Positions 59,394 to 64,000 of a DNA stretch of 64,000 bases are shown here, one piece after another. The position numbers were made by a program, and so were the translations under genes. Origin of the DNA: Siderastrea radians (taxonomy: Eukaryota > Cnidaria > Anthozoa > Scleractinia > Rhizangiidae); contig OZ024900.1 of NCBI GenBank assembly GCA_964017195.1, forward strand, positions 32,690,641 through 32,754,640, in the 5' to 3' direction. Below the pieces are notes generated by a model, which saw only the letters and a list, made by a program, of their open reading frames with translations, did not search any database and was not told the DNA's origin. The first letter of the stretch is position 1; each line of letters starts with the position of its first letter.

Positions 59394-62300
59394 CCGATAT
59401 GTTGGTCGATATCGGTCGCCTCCCGACCGACACCCTATCGACACTCGGCCAATACTCTACTGACCGACACCCTACCGACACTCGGCCGATACTCTACCAA
59501 CCGACACCCTATCGACACTCGGCCAATACTCTACCGACCGACACCCTACCGACACTCGGCCGATACTCTACCGACCGACACCCTATCGACACTCGGTCGA
59601 TTCTCTACCGACCGACACCCTATCAACATTCTGCCGTTACTCTACCGACCGACACCCTATCGACACTCGGCCAATACTCTACCGACCGATACCCTATCAA
59701 CACTCGGCCAATACTGTACCGACTGACAACCTTACGACACTCCGCCAATACTGTACCGACCGACACCCTACCGACACTCAGCCGATACTCCACCGACCGA
59801 CACCCTACCGACACTCGGCCGATACTCTACCGACCGACACCCTATCAACACTCGGCCGATACTTTACCGACCAACACCATATCAACACTCGGCCAATACT
59901 CTACCGAACGACACCCTATCGACACTCGGCAAATACTCTAGCGACCGACACCCTATCGACAATCGGCCAATACTGTACCGACTGACACCCTATCGACACA
60001 CAGCCGATACTCTACCGACCGATACCCTATCGTCACTCGGCCAATACTCTACCGACCGACACCCTATCGACACTCGGCCCATATGTTGGTCGATATCGGT
60101 CGCCTCCCGACCGACACCCTATCGACACTCGGCCAATACTCTACCGACCGACACCCTACCGACACTCGGCCGATACTCTACCGACCGACACCCTATCGAC
60201 ACTCGGCCGATACTCTACCGACCAACACCATATCAACACTCGGCCAATACTCTACCGACCGACACCCTATCGACACTCGGCCAATACTCTACCGACCGAC
60301 ACCCTATCGACTCTCGGCCGATATGTTGGTCGATATCGGTCGCGTCCCGACCGACACCCTATCGACACTCGGCCAATACTCTACCGACCGACACCCTACC
60401 GACACTCGGCCGATACTCTACCGACCGACACCCTATCGACACTCGGTCGATTCTCTACCGACCGACACCCTATCAACACTCGGCCAATACTCTACCGACC
60501 AACACCCTATCGACAATCGGCCAATACTCTACCGACCGACACCCTATCGACACTCGGCCGATATGTTGGTCGATATCGGTCGCCTCCCGACCAACACCCT
60601 ATCGACACTCGGCCAATACTCTACCGACCGACACCCTACCGAAACTCGGCCGATACTCTACCGACCGACACCCTACCGACAATCGGCCAATACTCTACCG
60701 ACCGACACCGTATCGACACTCGGCGAATACTCTACCGACCGACACCCTAACGACACTCCGCCAATACTCTACCGACCGACACCCTACCGACACTTGGCCG
60801 ATACTCTACCGTCCAACACCATATCAATACTCGGCCAATACTCTACCGACCGACACCCTATCGACACTCGGCCGATATGTTGGTCGATATCGGTCGCGTC
60901 CCGACCGACACCCTATCGACACTCGGCCAATACTCTACCGACCGACACCCTACCGACACTCGGCCGATACTCTACCGACCGACACCCTATGGACACTCGG
61001 TCGATTCTCTACCGACCGACACCCTAACAACACTCGGCCAATACTCTACCGACCAACACCCTATCGACACTCCGCCAATACTCTACCGACCGACACCCTA
61101 CCGACACTTGGCCAATACTCTACCGACCGACACCCTACCGACACTCGGCCGATACCCTACCGACCGACACCCTACCGACACTCGGCCAATACTCTACCGA
61201 CCGACACCCTATCGACACTCGGCCAATACTCTACCGACCGACACCCTATCGACACTCGGCCAATACTCTACCGACCGACACCCTACCGACACTCGGCCGA
61301 TATGTTGGTCGATATCGGTCGCGTCCCAATCGACACCCTATCGACACTCGGCCGATATGTTGGTCGATATCGGTCGCGTCCCGATCGACACCCTATCGAC
61401 ACTCGGCCAATACTCTACCGACCGACACCCTACCGACACTCGGCCGATACTCTACCGACCGACACCCTATCGACACTCGGTCGATTCTCTACCGACCGAC
61501 ACCCTATCAACACTCGGCCAATACTCTACCGACCAACACCCTATCGACAATCGGCCAATACTCTACCGACCGATACCCTACCGACACTCGGCCGATACTC
61601 TACCAACCGACACCCTATCGACACTCGGCCGATACTCTACCGACCGACACCCTATCGACACTCGGTCGATTCTCTACCGACCGACACCCTATCAACACTC
61701 GGCCAATACTCTACCGACCAACACCCTATCGACACTCGGCCAATACTCTACTGACCGACACCCTACCGACACTCGGCCGATACTCTACCAACCGACACCC
61801 TATCGACACTCGGCCAATACTCTACCGACCGACACCCTACCGACACTCGGCCGATACTCTACCGACCGACACCCTATCGACACTCGGTCGATTCTCTACC
61901 GACCGACACCCTATCAACATTCTGCCGTTACTCTACCGACCGACACCCTATCGACACTCGGCCAATACTCTACCGACCGATACCCTATCAACACTCGGCC
62001 AATACTGTACCGACTGACAACCTTCCGACACTCCGCCAATACTGTACCGACCGACACCCTACTGACACTCAGCCGATACTCTACCGACCGACACCCTACC
62101 GACACTCGGCCGATACTCTACCGACCGACACCCTATCAACACTCGGCCGATACTTTACCGACCAACACCATATCAACACTCGGCCAATACTCTACCGAAC
62201 GACACCCTATCGACACTCGGCAAATACTCTAGCGACCGACACCCTATCGACAATCGGCCAATACTGTACCGACTGACACCCTATCGACACACAGCCGATA
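57787..62300. repeat. Copy of 41124-45600, shift 16,663-16,700 bp
   Basis: Long units 57787/41124, 58027/41364, 58156/41493, 58507/41844, 58858/42195 and 59394/42731 are each 16,663 bp apart. From 60078/43378 the shift is 16,700, one short unit more. Thus the order of 41-45.6 kb is reused as a block at 57.8-62.3 kb. Confidence 0.87.
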
Positions 62301-62368
62301 CTCTACCGACCGATACCCTATCGTCACTCGGCCAATACTCTACCGACCGACACCCTATCGACACTCGG
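60078..62368. repeat. HOR of 2,291 bp, right locus copy 1
   Basis: Long units are at 60078, 60318, 60558, 60872, 61297 and 61352, with the same spacing as at 43378. The adjacent pair occupies 61297-61406. Confidence 0.92.
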
Positions 62369-63845
62369 CCCATATGTTGGTCGATATCGGTCGCCTCCCG
62401 ACCGACACCCTATCGACACTCGGCCAATACTCTACCGACCGACACCCTACCGACACTCGGCCGATACTCTACCGACCGACACCCTATCGACACTCGGCCG
62501 ATACTCTACCGACCAACACCATATCAACACTCGGCCAATACTCTACCGACCGACACCCTATCGACACTCGGCCAATACTCTACCGACCGACACCCTATCG
62601 ACTCTCGGCCGATATGTTGGTCGATATCGGTCGCGTCCCGACCGACACCCTATCGACACTCGGCCAATACTCTACCGACCGACACCCTACCGACACTCGG
62701 CCGATACTCTACCGACCGACACCCTATCGACACTCGGTCGATTCTCTACCGACCGACACCCTATCAACACTCGGCCAATACTCTACCGACCAACACCCTA
62801 TCGACAATCGGCCAATACTCTACCGACCGACACCCTATCGACACTCGGCCGATATGTTGGTCGATATCGGTCGCCTCCCGACCAACACCCTATCGACACT
62901 CGGCCAATACTCTACCGACCGACACCCTACCGAAACTCGGCCGATACTCTACCGACCGACACCCTACCGACAATCGGCCAATACTCTACCGACCGACACC
63001 GTATCGACACTCGGCCAATACTCTACCGACCGACACCCTAACGACACTCCGCCAATACTCTACCGACCGACACCCTACCGACACTTGGCCGATACTCCAC
63101 CGTCCAACACCATATCAATACTCGGCCAATACTCTACCGACCGACACCCTATCGACACTCGGCCGATATGTTGGTCGATATCGGTCGCGTCCCGACCGAC
63201 ACCCTATCGACACTCGGCCAATACTCTACCGACCGACACCCTACCGACACTCGGCCGATACTCTACCGACCGACACCCTATGGACACTCGGTCGATTCTC
63301 TACCGACCGACACCCTAACAACACTCGGCCAATACTCTACCGACCAACACCCTATCGACACTCCGCCAATACTCTACCGACCGACACCCTACCGACACTT
63401 GGCCAATACTCTACCGACCGACACCCTACCGACACTCGGCCGATACCCTACCGACCGACACCCTACCGACACTCGGCCAATACTCTACCGACCGACACCC
63501 TATCGACACTCGGCCAATACTCTACCGACCGACACCCTATCGACACTCGGCCAATACTCTACCGACCGACACCCTACCGACACTCGGCCGATATGTTGGT
63601 CGATATCGGTCGCGTCCCAATCGACACCCTATCGACACTCGGCCGATATGTTGGTCGATATCGGTCGCGTCCCGATCGACACCCTATCGACACTCGGCCA
63701 ATACTCTACCGACCGACACCCTACCGACACTCGGCCGATACTCTACCGACCGACACCCTATCGACACTCGGTCGATTCTCTACCGACCGACACCCTATCA
63801 ACACTCGGCCACTACTCTACCGACCAACACCCTATCGACAATCGG
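62369..63845. repeat. HOR of 2,291 bp, right locus copy 2 (partial)
   Basis: Long units at 62369, 62609, 62849, 63163, 63588 and 63643 repeat copy 1 at +2,291. From about 63845 the order changes: a long unit appears at 63883 where copy 1 has short units. The array runs on past the end of the window. Confidence 0.9.
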
Positions 63846-64000
63846 CCAATACTCTTCCGACCGACACCCTATCGACACTCGGCCGATATGTTGGTCGATA
63901 TCGGTCGCCTCCCGACCAACACCCTATCGACACTCGGCCAATACTCTACCGACCGACACCCTACTGACACTCGGCCGATACTCTACCGACCGACACCCTA

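Larger units (their letters stand above)
1513..63937. repeat. Family of 55-bp long units (154 counted)
   Basis: In a long unit the 6 bp ctctac of the short unit are replaced by 24 bp (tgttggtcgatatcggtcgc plus ctcc or gtcc). Starts in the left part: 1962, 3110, 4664, 5311, 5551, 5791, 6179, 6863, 7103, 7348, 7588, 7976, 8327, 8863, 9805, 10045, 10841, 11081, 12209, 12523, 13317, 13557, 14685, 15184, 15869, 16109, 16571, 16811, 17680, 18512, 19417, 19657, 20785, 21580, 21820, 21986, 22671, 22837, 23299, 23539, 24482. Within the unit, 14-21 is the palindrome cgatatcg; 1-7 pairs with 16-22; 19-25 pairs with 31-37; 7-15 pairs with 31-39 when the latter reads cgaccaaca. Two sub-types exist, tcgcctcc and tcgcgtcc. 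A few units start cccata instead of ccgata. Confidence 0.93.
1454..64000. repeat. Giant tandem array of 37-bp and 55-bp units, continuing past the window
   Basis: The core short unit is 37 bp: first part ccgatactctaccgaccg, second part acaccctatcgacactcgg. It runs head to tail without interruption for about 62.5 kb, always in the same orientation. By hand count there are about 1,460 short units and 154 long (55 bp) units. The short unit has 16 C, 10 A, 6 T and 5 G, so the plus strand is C-rich and the minus strand G-rich. It holds five CpG sites (four in the frequent ccaata form). Common variants are ccaata, ccgtta, ccaaaactg, tcgattctc, accaacaccatatcaac and accgaaaaacaccc, and they recur in fixed order within higher-order repeats. 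No unrelated sequence or transposon interrupts the array. It is best described as a minisatellite or satellite; its chromosomal position is unknown. Confidence 0.97.

Noticed and set aside
1454..64000. CRISPR-like direct repeats of 37 bp
   Set aside because: There are no unique spacers; repeats are directly adjacent, and the flank has eukaryotic splice sites rather than cas genes.
1454..64000. Telomeric or G-quadruplex array on the minus strand (words like atagggtgtcgg)
   Set aside because: The unit is 37 bp with only one GGG run and is not a 5-8 bp telomere motif; four G-runs close together are absent.

Overview
The window looks like nuclear DNA of an invertebrate animal. Its only recognisable coding sequence is one fibronectin type III (FN3) exon on the minus strand at 71-370. 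It has clean eukaryotic splice sites and phase-1 boundaries at both ends, as is usual for extracellular adhesion or receptor proteins of metazoans. A cnidarian such as a stony coral is my guess from the exon's style and from the degenerate repeats beside it; nothing here proves it.

Layout: 1-64 is intron with a near-perfect palindrome (6-42). 71-370 is the FN3 exon. 371-1453 is AT-rich non-coding DNA with a few degenerate copies of a roughly 76-105 bp repeat (441-760 and 971-1019). From about 1454 to the right end, roughly 62.5 kb, the window is one uninterrupted tandem array that does not end inside the window. On the gene's strand the array lies upstream of the exon, so it may sit in a giant intron or in the 5' flank.

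The array has two unit types. The short unit is 37 bp (about 1,460 copies). The long unit is 55 bp, a short unit in which 6 bp are replaced by 24 bp rich in inverted repeats (154 copies by my hand count). Every distance between long units that I checked equals 55 + 37n, except where a visible small indel explains the remainder. The order of long units and point variants forms higher-order repeats (HORs): about 2,476 bp (9.9-14.9 kb), 2,992 bp (25.4-29.3 kb), 2,937 bp (29.3-37.6 kb and again 45.8-50.6 kb), 3,862 bp (52.0-59.4 kb) and 2,291 bp (43.4-45.7 and 60.1-63.8 kb). Larger duplications overlie them, with shifts of 6,100-6,802, 9,649, 12,967 and 16,663 bp.

The left edge of the array (1.5-9 kb) is irregular. 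The interior and right part are more homogeneous, as expected from unequal exchange. Most common unit variants are CpG transitions. The very long plus-strand open frames inside the array are a by-product of a stop-free 37-bp unit and are not annotated as genes. I found no RNA genes, intact transposons, CRISPR arrays or other protein genes. The notable object is the array itself: a hierarchical, CpG-dense, hairpin-bearing minisatellite.
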